DNA from: Bacteroidales bacterium
GTDB taxonomy: Bacteria > Bacteroidota > Bacteroidia > Bacteroidales > Muribaculaceae
Assembly: GCA_014800815.1 (NCBI GenBank)
Contig: JAAVFI010000039.1
Coordinates: 1 to 35,996, forward strand
Length of the DNA stretch: 35,996 nt
Reading direction: 5' to 3'
Positions 14,499 through 22,927 of this stretch are shown piece by piece (within the stretch, counting starts at the first letter, position 1; the number at the start of each line of letters is the position of its first letter). Under the pieces are notes generated by a model, which was not told where the DNA came from, did not search any database, and was given only the letters and a program-made list of their open reading frames with translations. The position numbers and the translations under genes were made by a program.

Positions 14499-15350
14499 TT
14501 ACTGGAGCTTGAAGGTGACGGGGAGAGTGTAAGTAACCTTAACGGGCTGACCGTTGTTACGGCCGGGAACCCACTTGGGCATAGCCTTTACAACTCGTAC
14601 GGCTTCCTTATCGAGAGCCGGGTGACGAGGACGGACAACCTTCACGTTAGTGATAGAACCGTCTTTGCCAACCACGAATTCAACAACTACGCGGCCTGAG
14701 ATACCTTCTTCAGAAGCAGCCGAAGGATAAACGATGTTATCGCTGAGCCACTTGTACATGGCAGCTTCGCCGCCTGCGAATTCAGGTTTCTGTTCAACCA
14801 TTGCGATGTTGACAGGCTGTTCGTCTTCTACCTTGGGAGCGGCGATAACCTCTTCCTTGATAGCGATTTTGTTAAGGTCATTAGTACCTTCAGTGATGTC
14901 TACCGCACCTACGGCAGCTTCATTTTCGAGTACGTCTTCCTGGTTCTTGACCTGCTTGTCTTCTTCGATTTTTTCGTCTTCGACGATAAGAAGGTCAGTC
15001 ACCTGCTGCTGGTTAGCTACTTCTTCGGGAGCGATGATTTCCTCAGGTTCGGGCATCTTGAATTCTTCAACCTGCTCTTCTTCCTCGGGCTCTTCTTCAG
15101 CCTCGAATGTAGCGATTTCCTGTTCTGTCGATGTCACCACCTGTTCTTCTTCGGGTTTGTCGAAAACACCGCTTACAGAGAGAATCAGGAGTACGAGCAC
15201 TACAGCGAGGGCAATGAGAACCCAAACTATAGCTTTGGTGTGGCGCTTTACAGAGGATTCGCGGAGCTTATAAGCACCGAAGTCCTTGTTTTTACCCTCG
15301 AATACTATGTCGCGCCACTCTTTTGAGGTAAGATCTACGTCTTTTGCCAT
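14499..15350 (-). CDS. tonB: Energy transducer TonB
   Basis: Carries the inner-membrane proton-motive force from ExbB/ExbD to outer-membrane TonB-dependent transporters. 283 residues: a cytoplasmic N-terminus (1-40), one membrane helix (about 41-60, IVWVLIALAVVLVLLILSVS), a long Glu/Pro-rich periplasmic spacer (about 64-190), and the TonB C-terminal domain (about 205-283). That domain includes SDNIVYPSAASEEGISGRVV, KDGSITNVKVVRPRHPALDKEA and a final YTLPVTFKLQ strand. The spacer is unusually acidic (runs of EEE) where proteobacterial TonB has Pro-Lys repeats. It is the last gene after exbB, exbD and exbD, 12 bp from the previous stop. Confidence 0.92.
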   Translation of the reverse strand: MAKDVDLTSKEWRDIVFEGKNKDFGAYKLRESSVKRHTKAIVWVLIALAVVLVLLILSVSGVFDKPEEEQVVTSTEQEIATFEAEEEPEEEEQVEEFKMPEPEEIIAPEEVANQQQVTDLLIVEDEKIEEDKQVKNQEDVLENEAAVGAVDITEGTNDLNKIAIKEEVIAAPKVEDEQPVNIAMVEQKPEFAGGEAAMYKWLSDNIVYPSAASEEGISGRVVVEFVVGKDGSITNVKVVRPRHPALDKEAVRVVKAMPKWVPGRNNGQPVKVTYTLPVTFKLQ

Positions 15351-15362
15351 TGCAGTAATGTA

Positions 15363-16151
15363 TTAAGAGTTAGCATTAGCCTCAGCAGATGCTGCAGCGG
15401 GAGCTGCCTGTGCCTTGGCGCGTACAGTAGGACGGATAATAGTTTCGCCGTTTGCCTGCTCGAAGTGACGCAGGAGCAAGGTGTCGGTGTGGGTAGGAAG
15501 CTCGATGCTGTAACGTGAAATCTGGTTGATGTTCATTTCGTCGATAGCATTGATAAGTCCCTCGTAAGTAGTGTTGGGACCGGGCTTGATAACCACAACA
15601 GGACGTGTCTTGAGTGAGTCCGAAGCATTTTTCTTAGCCAGCTTGTCAAACTCCTCTTTAGAGATTTCTTTGTTCTTCCACTGGTTTTTGAGCTGCTCGT
15701 ACTCTTTCATTACCTGTTCGTTCTTGCTGCGGAGGATCTTGCGGATACCCTGAGCTTCGTGGTTCACGTTACCGATGAACTGCTCTTTGCGGAGATATCC
15801 GGAAGTAGAGAACGTAGTATCGGCGATACCTTCATAATAATAGATATTGTGAACGGTCTTGCCGGTCTCGGCATCGGTAGCGGGCTTGTCGCCGTTGTAC
15901 TCGGTGTCGAGAATCAGTGTGATAGCTTCCGACTGCTTGGCCTGGCTCTGCTGCTCTTTCTTCACATCCTCATTGGTAGGGAGGACAATCTGAAGAGTCT
16001 GCGACTTGATCATAGTCGTACAGAGCATGAAGAAGGTGATCAGAAGCATGTTCATGTCAACCATGGGAGTAAAGTCCACATGGATAGACATCTTTTTCTG
16101 GGCGCCTTTTTTCTTTTTGCCGCCACCAGAATTCTGTTCTATTTGTGCCAT
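15363..16151 (-). CDS. exbD: ExbD/TolR biopolymer transport protein (second copy)
   Basis: Inner-membrane proton-channel partner of ExbB. 262 residues: a short Lys-rich cytoplasmic tail, one membrane helix (about 31-49) with the functional aspartate D32 in FTPMVDMNMLLITFFML, and a periplasmic domain that is larger than the usual 140-residue ExbD. The periplasmic part includes VVVIKPGPNTTYEGLINAIDEMNINQISRYSIEL, the ExbD fold near its end, and an insert rich in Lys and Glu between about 100 and 190. It lies between the other exbD and tonB, with short gaps, in one operon. Confidence 0.92.
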   Translation of the reverse strand: MAQIEQNSGGGKKKKGAQKKMSIHVDFTPMVDMNMLLITFFMLCTTMIKSQTLQIVLPTNEDVKKEQQSQAKQSEAITLILDTEYNGDKPATDAETGKTVHNIYYYEGIADTTFSTSGYLRKEQFIGNVNHEAQGIRKILRSKNEQVMKEYEQLKNQWKNKEISKEEFDKLAKKNASDSLKTRPVVVIKPGPNTTYEGLINAIDEMNINQISRYSIELPTHTDTLLLRHFEQANGETIIRPTVRAKAQAAPAAASAEANANS

Positions 16152-16168
16152 ATCAGTGAGACTTTACT

Positions 16169-16981
16169 TTAGTTACCAGGTTCATTTTCAGATTTCAGAG
16201 CTGTCATGAGGCTGAACTTGTTCAGCTTCATGGTCTGGAGGTTGTCGAATACCAGCTGCACGGTGGTGAAGGGGGTATCCTTGTCTGCCTTGATAGCAAT
16301 ACCCTGACCTTTACGCATAAGTGCAGTATAAAGGTTTGAGAGCTGAGAGCGTTCTTCGGCAGAGAGACCTTCCGACTGTTCGTTGTTGATGCGCTGAGCA
16401 ACATTATAGATAGCCTTGAGCCATACCTGGAAGTCGTTCAGGTGCTGGTCGCGGTTCTTGTTGCCGTCGATGGGTATACCGACCTTAGGATTGGTCATGT
16501 CGCCCAGGAACTTGTCGCGTTCAGTAACAGACATCGAGAGGACTTCGGGAAGTTCCGAGAAAGGAACACCAATCATGTTGGTGGTGCGGAATGCATCTTT
16601 CTGGGCTTCGTTGAGAGTGATGCGGTTGTTCTTGTGCTGCTCATTGTACACCGCAATAGCTTCGTCGAGCATCATGCCGCGAATTTTTTCGCTGGACAGG
16701 GTCGAGTCGGCATCGCCGGTGAACGAGATGAAGAGTTTACCTTCTGCAATTTCGGGATTGTCAAGCTTGCCTGACTTGTCGGCAGACGAAACGAGGACAG
16801 TCACGAGGTTGTTCATCGGCACTTTTTCTTCGGAAACCGAAGAAGGAGTGTAGACGATCGTGGGCTCCTTCTGCAGGAAGGTAGAAGTCAACATGAAGAA
16901 AGTAAGCAAAAGAACAGTCACGTCACTCATCGCAGTCATGTCGATGAGAGTACTTTTCCTTTTGATTTTTACTTTTCCCAT
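16169..16981 (-). CDS. exbD: ExbD/TolR biopolymer transport protein (first copy)
   Basis: Second inner-membrane ExbD-type subunit, 270 residues, only distantly like its neighbour. The membrane helix (about 17-36) contains TAMSDVTVLLLTFFMLTSTFL with the candidate proton-path aspartate D20. The periplasmic domain has an insert of roughly 100 residues before the terminal strand ISIKADKDTPFTTVQLVFDNLQTMKLNKFSLMTAL. Paired, divergent ExbD proteins downstream of one ExbB are common in Bacteroidetes and probably form a heteromeric motor; that arrangement is inferred from gene order. Confidence 0.92.
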   Translation of the reverse strand: MGKVKIKRKSTLIDMTAMSDVTVLLLTFFMLTSTFLQKEPTIVYTPSSVSEEKVPMNNLVTVLVSSADKSGKLDNPEIAEGKLFISFTGDADSTLSSEKIRGMMLDEAIAVYNEQHKNNRITLNEAQKDAFRTTNMIGVPFSELPEVLSMSVTERDKFLGDMTNPKVGIPIDGNKNRDQHLNDFQVWLKAIYNVAQRINNEQSEGLSAEERSQLSNLYTALMRKGQGIAIKADKDTPFTTVQLVFDNLQTMKLNKFSLMTALKSENEPGN

Positions 16982-17027
16982 ATTTACCTGTTGTTATTAT
17001 TTGGTTTATTAACGGATAAACAGGGGA

Positions 17028-17840
17028 TTAGTGTGTAGCGGCAAATGTTTGCACGATAGAGAAACCGATTTCGTCGATAGCGTAGGTGAGGTTATCGATC
17101 TTGTTGGTGTAGTAGTTGTAGAAGATTACAGCGAATGCACCGGTTGCGATACCGAAGGCGGTGTTGATAAGTGCCTCAGAGATACCGGTCGAAAGTTCGG
17201 TTGAGTCAGGAGCACCGGACTGAGAAAGAGCCTGGAATGATTTGATCATACCGATTACAGTACCGAGAAGACCGACGAGAGTACCGAGGGTAGTCATGGT
17301 AGCGATAATGGGCAGGTTCTGCTGGAGGGTAGGCATTTCGAGAGCGGTTGCTTCTTCTACCTGCTTCTGGAGGTTAGCGATTTTCTGCTCTTTGGTGAGA
17401 ACGGTGTTCTTGTCCATTTCCTCGTAGCGGATGAGGGCAGAGTCAACAACTGCTGCTACAGAACCCTGCTGCTTTGCGCAGAGAGCACGAGCGCCGGCGA
17501 TGTCCTTGTTTTCGAGGCATTTCTTAACGGCTGCAACGAAGTTTGCGATGTTGCCTTTACCTTTAGCAGCAGAGAGAGCGATACCGCGTTCTACTGCAAG
17601 CACGATTACAGTGAGGAAGAGAGTCTGGAGAATAGGCACGATGATACCACCTTTGTAGATAGTGCCCCAGAGGTTCTGAGGATGACCATCTTCGTCGAAG
17701 TGCATGTCGTTACCGAACCAGAAGATGAAGAGACATACTGCGATGCACAGGCAGATTACGATTACCCACGCGGCATTCTTGATACCGGGAGCGTTCTTCT
17801 TGCTGCTGGGCTGAGCAGCTTTGGGCTTTTGAGCTTCCAT
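17028..17840 (-). CDS. exbB: MotA/TolQ/ExbB proton channel protein
   Basis: Stator-like channel of the TonB energising complex, 270 residues. An extra N-terminal membrane helix (about 24-42) is followed by a second (about 64-84). After a cytoplasmic loop come the two channel helices, LPIIATMTTLGTLVGLLGTVIGMIKSF (about 178-205) and ISEALINTAFGIATGAFAVIFYNYY (about 221-246), the typical ExbB motifs. It heads the exb-tonB operon behind a leader of about 170 nt with striking inverted repeats. Confidence 0.94.
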   Translation of the reverse strand: MEAQKPKAAQPSSKKNAPGIKNAAWVIVICLCIAVCLFIFWFGNDMHFDEDGHPQNLWGTIYKGGIIVPILQTLFLTVIVLAVERGIALSAAKGKGNIANFVAAVKKCLENKDIAGARALCAKQQGSVAAVVDSALIRYEEMDKNTVLTKEQKIANLQKQVEEATALEMPTLQQNLPIIATMTTLGTLVGLLGTVIGMIKSFQALSQSGAPDSTELSTGISEALINTAFGIATGAFAVIFYNYYTNKIDNLTYAIDEIGFSIVQTFAATH

Positions 17841-17961
17841 AGTTTTGTTTAAAATGTACTGATAATAAGATTAATGTATTAGTTGATTAATATTTTTCTT
17901 TTCTCTGTTTTATGTTGAGCGATTGGTCGACAGACGCTGGTTAGATTAAGGATTCTGTGTC

Positions 17962-17981
17962 AATTAATACCGGTATTAATT
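17962..17981. promoter_or_regulatory. Perfect 20-bp palindrome in the exbB leader
   Basis: AATTAATACCGGTATTAATT reads the same on both strands. It lies about 35 bp inside the expected transcript and about 120 bp before the exbB ATG. An adjacent 7-bp inverted repeat (ATTAAGG 17979-17985 with CCTTAAT 17991-17997) overlaps its end. It could be a dimeric-regulator operator or an RNA hairpin. The rest of the 316-bp gap between exbB and the glycosyltransferase gene holds the promoter and nothing else I recognise. Confidence 0.4.
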
Positions 17982-18014
17982 AAGGGGGCACCTTAATCGA
18001 CGCCTATTTACACG

Positions 18015-18046
18015 CAAAATTAAGGAGTTGTTTCCAACTTTACAAA
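18015..18046 (-). promoter_or_regulatory. Promoter of exbB-exbD-exbD-tonB
   Basis: Minus strand: TTTG (18046-18043), 20 bp, TAATTTTG (18022-18015). It predicts a start near 18008 and a leader of about 168 nt. Confidence 0.65.
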
Positions 18047-18156
18047 TATTTCGGGATATTTTTTAATATCGCCTTGCATCCGTTAATCCTTTTTTTGACT
18101 TACCAACTACGGTTTACGTTAAGTATTGTTATTCATATTTAATTTATGAAAACAAT

Positions 18157-19209
18157 TTACTCCATTACACGTGAGTAGGTCTTGCGTCCCTTCAGATAGT
18201 AGGATGTAAGAATGTCCACTTTCGACTGCCTGTCCTTCCCGATAAGATTTTCTGTGGGGAAAGAAGTGTATGCTTTTAGCATCTTCGCAAAATCGCGGTG
18301 GGCTTTCAGCACGGCTTCTGCATTGACAAAGTCGAATGTCAACACAAACTTCGCCCACGCCACGGTGTCGAGCAGACGGCGCCGGAAAAGGAAGCCCTTG
18401 CGGACTCCGTCGGGCAGGTTCTTGTGCAGCATCAGGAGATTGTTACGGAAATTAAGGTATGTCTTTCGGGGATTGTCTGCCGGAAGCGACCCTCCGCCGA
18501 GATGATATACCACCGACGCGGGCACGGCAGCGAGGCTATAACCGGCCAGACGTATGCGCCAGCACAGATCTATCTCCTCCATGTGGGCGAAAAATCCTGC
18601 ATCAAGACCGCCGGCCTCGATATACAGCTGTCGTCTCACCATAAGACACGCACCCGAGGCCCAATGTATCTCCATTGGAGTATCGTACTGCCCGTGGTCC
18701 TGCTCGCATGTGGAGAATATTCGGCCACGGCAATAGGGATAACCGTTTTTGTCGATGAAGCCTCCGGCCGCGCCGGCATACTCGAACGACTCTTTATTAA
18801 GGTATGCCCTCAACTTGGGCTGACAACCGCCGCAGCGCGGGTGCGACTCCATGTAGTCGTAGAGCGCGCGGTCCCAACCCTCGGTAGTGGCCACGTCGGA
18901 GTTGAGCAGAACTACATATTCGTACTCATCGCTCACTGCGGCAATAGCCTTGTTGTAACCTTCGGCAAAGCCGTAGTTGCGGTCAAACTCCATAATCTCC
19001 ACCTTCGGAGCTTCAGGACTGCGAAGATAGGCCAGCGAACCGTCGGTACTGCCGTTGTCGGCCACAATCACGCGCGAGAGGGTGGCGTCGGTAGTGGCTG
19101 TCACCTGCGGCAGATACTCCCTGAGGAGCTTCTCGCCGTTCCAGTTCAGTATTATTACCGCTATTGCAGGGGAAGTTGAACGGGTATTTTCCATCTGTTG
19201 TGAGTCCAT
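18157..19209 (-). CDS. Glycosyltransferase family 2 (rhamnosyltransferase-like)
   Basis: Inverting GT-A glycosyltransferase, about 350 residues. The N-terminal fold shows AVIILNWNGEKLLREYLPQV, RVIVADNGSTDGSLAYL, RNYGFAEGYNKAIA and the metal-binding VLLNSD. The acceptor side has GGCQPKLRAYL, ASGACLMVRRQLYIEAGGLDAGFFAHMEEIDLCWRIRLAGY, the signature of WbbL/RfbF-like rhamnosyltransferases. The ATG at 19209 is my choice; 19194 is nearly as good, and both overlap the acyltransferase end by 30-50 bp. It is the last gene of the long operon that also makes an activated aminodeoxy sugar, which it may transfer, but no acceptor is identifiable. Confidence 0.88.
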   Translation of the reverse strand: MDSQQMENTRSTSPAIAVIILNWNGEKLLREYLPQVTATTDATLSRVIVADNGSTDGSLAYLRSPEAPKVEIMEFDRNYGFAEGYNKAIAAVSDEYEYVVLLNSDVATTEGWDRALYDYMESHPRCGGCQPKLRAYLNKESFEYAGAAGGFIDKNGYPYCRGRIFSTCEQDHGQYDTPMEIHWASGACLMVRRQLYIEAGGLDAGFFAHMEEIDLCWRIRLAGYSLAAVPASVVYHLGGGSLPADNPRKTYLNFRNNLLMLHKNLPDGVRKGFLFRRRLLDTVAWAKFVLTFDFVNAEAVLKAHRDFAKMLKAYTSFPTENLIGKDRQSKVDILTSYYLKGRKTYSRVME

Positions 19210-20066
19210 AGCCAAATTGAAGGATTTCTTAAAATGGTAGTCTGAAGCATTTCGGCATATCGTCGCGTGATATCTCCGTCAGCGACAGTCGAGGGGTCGG
19301 CACATATCTCGCGTGTGACTATGCGGTAGTGACCTCGCGAGGTCTTCTCCATGTCCCAGTACACGGCAGCATGTCCCAATCGGCGGCAGAGAGTCTCCGT
19401 GCCGCTTATAAAAGCTGTCGGTCGGTTGAGAAACATCAGCGGCACCGTAGGGTCGCCGTGACTCGGTTTCTGATCGCTCATAAAGCCCGTGACGGTATAA
19501 ACACCCTCGCGGGAGAGCTTGAAAAGGCTGCGGAAGACGGTAGCCTTGGGGAAGGATATTGAGCCGAAGCGCGATCGCACCTTGAGCATAAGCCTGTCGA
19601 ATACCTCGGAGCGCAGCGGGCGGTACACCTGGCAGAAGTCCACTGCCCTACCCTCGGTATGGTGCATGTGGAGGGTTACCGACGGCGCCCACTCCCAGTT
19701 TCCGGCGTGAGAGAAATACACGGTCACGCTACGGCCGGACGCAATATGTCGCTCAATGATATCGAGATTCTCGAATACCATGCGGCGCGACATCTCTTCA
19801 TCGGAGATATGAAGAAGTTTTACGGTCTCTACTATATAATCGGTGAAGTTGCGGTAGAATTTCCGCGCGATACGCTTCAACTCCTTTTCTTCTTTGTCGG
19901 GGAACGATGCCGCAAGATTACGTGCAACGAGGTCGCGACGATAACGTACTATATAATATACGAGCACGAAAAGGAAGTCGGATATCACATAGAGAACGCC
20001 GAGTGGCAGGCACGAGAGGAGCGTCAGCATCCCTGAAAGGGTGCGGAAGGCAAATTCTTTCATCAT
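19161..20066 (-). CDS. Lipid A biosynthesis acyltransferase, LpxL/HtrB type
   Basis: Membrane-associated lysophospholipid acyltransferase family, expected to add a secondary acyl chain to lipid A (LPS) or a related glycolipid at the inner membrane. 301 residues. An N-terminal hydrophobic segment (about 11-38) is followed by NLAASFPDKEEKELKRIARKFYRNFTDY, the catalytic H-x4-E motif in SHAGNWEW (about 118-125), FMSDQKPS and VPLMFLNRPTAFISGT. The ending RNPSIWLWTHNRWK is typical of the family. It overlaps mtaB by 4 bp (ATGA) and the glycosyltransferase gene at its 3' end. Which position on lipid A it acylates cannot be told. Confidence 0.92.
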   Translation of the reverse strand: MMKEFAFRTLSGMLTLLSCLPLGVLYVISDFLFVLVYYIVRYRRDLVARNLAASFPDKEEKELKRIARKFYRNFTDYIVETVKLLHISDEEMSRRMVFENLDIIERHIASGRSVTVYFSHAGNWEWAPSVTLHMHHTEGRAVDFCQVYRPLRSEVFDRLMLKVRSRFGSISFPKATVFRSLFKLSREGVYTVTGFMSDQKPSHGDPTVPLMFLNRPTAFISGTETLCRRLGHAAVYWDMEKTSRGHYRIVTREICADPSTVADGDITRRYAEMLQTTILRNPSIWLWTHNRWKIPVQLPLQ

Positions 20067-21385
20067 TCCGCCAATGTGGCCGCCACGGTCTCGCCGTCGC
20101 TGCCGAGGGTGTCGAGGCGCATTGCCACCAGATTATTATCGTATGCTTCGGGGAGGTCGGTCTCCACACGGAGATAGTTGTCGGTAAATCCTCCGAGCTT
20201 CTGTCCGGGACGCGAATGTTCGAGGAGTACGGGACGTGTCTGTCCGAGGAAACGCGAGGCGAAAGCGGCGTGCTTGGCGGCGCTCACCTCGAGCATCTCT
20301 GCCGAACGAAGATGTTTGTCGTGCTGTGATACCACATGCTCTATCTGCAGCGCACGTGTGCCGGGACGCTCGGAATATGCAAAGACGTGGAGGTGCGATA
20401 TGTCGAGACCTTCTATAAATTTCTTTGACGCGCGGAATCTTTCTTCCGTCTCGCCGCGCGCACCCACTATAAGGTCAACTCCGATAAAAGCGTCGGGGAG
20501 CACGGTGCGAACGCGTTCTACTTTCGATGCGAAAAGGGCGGTATCGTAGCGGCGGCGCATCAATGCGAGCACTTCGTCGCTACCGCTCTGCAGAGGTATA
20601 TGGAAGTGGGGCATGAAACGCTTCGACTCTCCCACGAAATCAATCAGAGAGTCGGTGAGCAAGTTGGGCTCAATCGAAGAGATGCGGTAGCGCTCAATAC
20701 CGTCTACTTCGTCGAGGGCCCGGCAGAGGTCTTCGAAATTGTCATCACGGCCACGACCGAAGTCACCGATGTTCACACCGGTGAGCACTATCTCTTTGCC
20801 GCCGGCACGGGCAACTTCCTCGGCCTGCGCCACAATCTGGGCGATACTGCCGGAGCGCGACCTGCCGCGGGCTGCGGGAATGGTGCAATATGTGCACCAG
20901 TAGTCGCATCCGTCCTGCACCTTGAGGAAATAGCGTGTGCGGTCGCCCCTTGAGCACGACGGCATGAAGTCGCGCAGGTCTTTGGCAAGAGGCACCGTCA
21001 CCTTGGCCTGACGGTCTTCAAAATATTTTTTGGCAAGTTCGACGAGCTTGAGCTTGTCGTTGACGCCCGCAACCACACCTACGCCGGCAAGTTCGGCCAC
21101 TTCCTCAGGCTTGAGCTGAGCATAGCATCCGGTCACGAGTATCAGAGCCTCGGGATAGCGGCGGTTGAACGAGCGTATGGCGCTGCGGCACTTGCGGTCG
21201 GCCTCGCCGGTCACGCTGCAGGTGTTCACTACTATAATATCGGGAGTTTCGCCGGCGGATACGGCATTTATACCCTCGCGCGCGAAAGCATCGGCAACGG
21301 AGGCGGTTTCTGCAAAATTCAGTTTACAGCCGAAGCTGTGGTAGAGAGCCTTCAGAGGCTTTGTAAAGACAGTATTGTCAATCAT
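20063..21385 (-). CDS. mtaB: tRNA t6A37 methylthiotransferase MtaB
   Basis: Radical SAM methylthiotransferase converting t6A to ms2t6A at position 37 of ANN-decoding tRNAs. 440 residues. The N-terminal MTTase domain carries C20 (SFGCKLN), C56 (NTCSVTGEAD) and C87 (VTGCYAQ), ligands of the auxiliary cluster. The radical SAM motif is C160-DYW-C164-TY-C167, followed by TGVNIGDFGRG and the IPLQSGSDEVLALMRRRY segment. A C-terminal TRAM-like region ends the protein. The TGVNIGDFG and DSL segments favour MtaB over MiaB. It overlaps its neighbours by 4 bp at each end. A tRNA-modification gene inside a sugar operon is unusual, though the coupling is clear. Confidence 0.93.
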   Translation of the reverse strand: MIDNTVFTKPLKALYHSFGCKLNFAETASVADAFAREGINAVSAGETPDIIVVNTCSVTGEADRKCRSAIRSFNRRYPEALILVTGCYAQLKPEEVAELAGVGVVAGVNDKLKLVELAKKYFEDRQAKVTVPLAKDLRDFMPSCSRGDRTRYFLKVQDGCDYWCTYCTIPAARGRSRSGSIAQIVAQAEEVARAGGKEIVLTGVNIGDFGRGRDDNFEDLCRALDEVDGIERYRISSIEPNLLTDSLIDFVGESKRFMPHFHIPLQSGSDEVLALMRRRYDTALFASKVERVRTVLPDAFIGVDLIVGARGETEERFRASKKFIEGLDISHLHVFAYSERPGTRALQIEHVVSQHDKHLRSAEMLEVSAAKHAAFASRFLGQTRPVLLEHSRPGQKLGGFTDNYLRVETDLPEAYDNNLVAMRLDTLGSDGETVAATLAE

Positions 21386-22506
21386 TTACTAAATCGGTTT
21401 ATGATTGAAGCTATAGCGCTGGCATCGTCTGCCGACGTACACGATGATATCGGCAGACTGAGCACGCTCGATGCGAGACGCTCTGCAACGGGCAACTGCA
21501 GCGACGCATATCGCTCATAGCAAGGCTGGAGATGCGGCGGGACAGGATAGTGAATATCCGTACCCACTCCATTATCAGTCAGATAGGCGGCAAGTTCATC
21601 GCGCTTATCACAAGTTATTACGTATTGATGCCACACGGCACGGTCGGGTGAGTCTACAAGGGGCTTGCTCACGGCAGGATTGCTTATCTCTGCGCTATAA
21701 ATCGCGGCAAGACGGCGCCGGTGAGCGTTCTCTTCTGCAAGGAACGGCATCTTCGTCCGCAGTATGGCGGCCTGCATGGGGTCGAGACGGCAGTTCAGGC
21801 CCTCATATATATTATGATAGCGTCGGTCTGAACCGTAGTTTGCGAGAGCTCTTACGGCAGCCGCGAGTTGGGGGTCGGAAGTCGTCACGGCACCGGCATC
21901 GCCGAGTGCTCCGAGATTTTTCGTCGGATAGAAGCTGAATGCGGCAGCGTCGCCGAGCGAGCCCGTACGATACGTTCCGCGTGGCGATGCGTAAGCCGAC
22001 TCCGCCCCTATCGCCTGGGCGTTGTCTTCCACCACTATCAAGCCGTATTTCGCAGCGACATCGGCAAGAGTCTTGTCGTAGCATGCACGTCCGTAGAGGT
22101 GTACGGTGAGTATGGCCTTGACATTTTGGGTAACAGCAGTCTCCAAAAGTTTCGTGTCAAGATTATGCGTATGCTCGTCAGGCTCGACAAAAACGGGAGT
22201 GAGCCCGCAGTCGGTCACGGCAAGAATGGAAGCGATATATGTGTTGGCCGGAACTATCACGCCGTCGCCTTTCCTGAGGCGTCCGAGCCGGATATAGGCA
22301 CGAAATATGAGCCTGAGAGCGTCGAGGCCGTTGCTAACGCCCACGGCATATTCGCTCTGCGAGAGTTCGGCGAGTGCCTTCTCAAACTCCGCCACCTCGG
22401 TGCCGCCGATATATCTGCCGGAGTCTACCACCCTGCAGGCCGCCTCCTTAATTATATCGGCATAAGGCGCATTGAGTTTTCCGAGATCAAGGAAAGGATA
22501 TCGCAT
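21382..22506 (-). CDS. DegT/DnrJ/EryC1 sugar aminotransferase (FdtB/QdtB-like)
   Basis: PLP-dependent aminotransferase that should aminate the 3-keto sugar made by the neighbouring ketoisomerase, giving dTDP-3-amino-3,6-dideoxyhexose. 374 residues. The N-terminal FLDLGKLNAPYADIIKEA and SGRYIGGTEVAEFEKALAE are typical. The PLP lysine is K196 in SFYPTKNLGALGDAGAV, and DNAQAIGAE holds the PLP-binding aspartate. The C-terminal YGSDRRYHNIYEGLNCRLDPMQAAIL and TDIHYPVPPHLQPCY segments are family hallmarks. The gene lies 1 bp after the ketoisomerase stop. Whether the product has galacto (Fuc3N) or gluco (Qui3N) configuration cannot be told from sequence. No sugar N-acetyltransferase is present in the operon. 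Confidence 0.9.
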   Translation of the reverse strand: MRYPFLDLGKLNAPYADIIKEAACRVVDSGRYIGGTEVAEFEKALAELSQSEYAVGVSNGLDALRLIFRAYIRLGRLRKGDGVIVPANTYIASILAVTDCGLTPVFVEPDEHTHNLDTKLLETAVTQNVKAILTVHLYGRACYDKTLADVAAKYGLIVVEDNAQAIGAESAYASPRGTYRTGSLGDAAAFSFYPTKNLGALGDAGAVTTSDPQLAAAVRALANYGSDRRYHNIYEGLNCRLDPMQAAILRTKMPFLAEENAHRRRLAAIYSAEISNPAVSKPLVDSPDRAVWHQYVITCDKRDELAAYLTDNGVGTDIHYPVPPHLQPCYERYASLQLPVAERLASSVLSLPISSCTSADDASAIASIINRFSK

Positions 22507-22507
22507 A

Positions 22508-22927
22508 TCAGTCTTCTACTCCGTAAGTTTTCAGAAATATATCCATATCGCGGATATAGTCGCTCTCCGAATACTTGTTCGACGCAAGCACCATACACAC
22601 AGAGCCTGACGAAAAGTCGTCCATTGTCCGCCAGTAACCCGGCGGAATATAAAGAGCCTGATACGGACGGTTGAGCACAAAGTGCTGCCACGAACGGCCG
22701 TCAAAAAGGTTTACCTTGAAACTTCCGGAAGTGGCTATGAGCAATTCCCCACCTTCTTTATGCGCATGTCCGCCACGGACTTCTCCGGCAGGCACGTCGT
22801 AGGTCCAGAAGACGCGCTCGATTGTAAACGAGAGTTCTTGATCGCCATTCTGAATAAAAGTGAGATTTCCCCGCGGGTCGTAGATACGGGGCAATTCTAC
22901 CATAAACGGTTTCTTAACCTTTTCCAT
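22508..22927 (-). CDS. dTDP-4-keto-6-deoxyglucose 3,4-ketoisomerase (FdtA/QdtA-like)
   Basis: Cupin-fold ketoisomerase of the WxcM/FdtA family, 139 residues from the ATG at 22927. It should turn the 4-keto-6-deoxy sugar made by RmlB into the 3-keto isomer. The active-site box is RGGHAHK (51-57, with H54 and H56), followed by [30 protein letters not shown] and the [15 protein letters not shown] terminus that families FdtA and QdtA share. FdtA and QdtA differ in product stereochemistry, and I cannot choose between them. The gene starts inside the 3' end of rmlA (14-bp overlap) and is followed after 1 bp by the aminotransferase. Confidence 0.9.
   Translation of the reverse strand: MEKVKKPFMVELPRIYDPRGNLTFIQNGDQELSFTIERVFWTYDVPAGEVRGGHAHKEGGELLIATSGSFKVNLFDGRSWQHFVLNRPYQALYIPPGYWRTMDDFSSGSVCMVLASNKYSESDYIRDMDIFLKTYGVED

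Noticed and set aside
17962-17981. Palindrome read as a terminator
   Set aside because: AT-rich stem with no loop and no T-tract after it on either strand; it lies inside the exbB leader, so an operator or RNA element is more likely.
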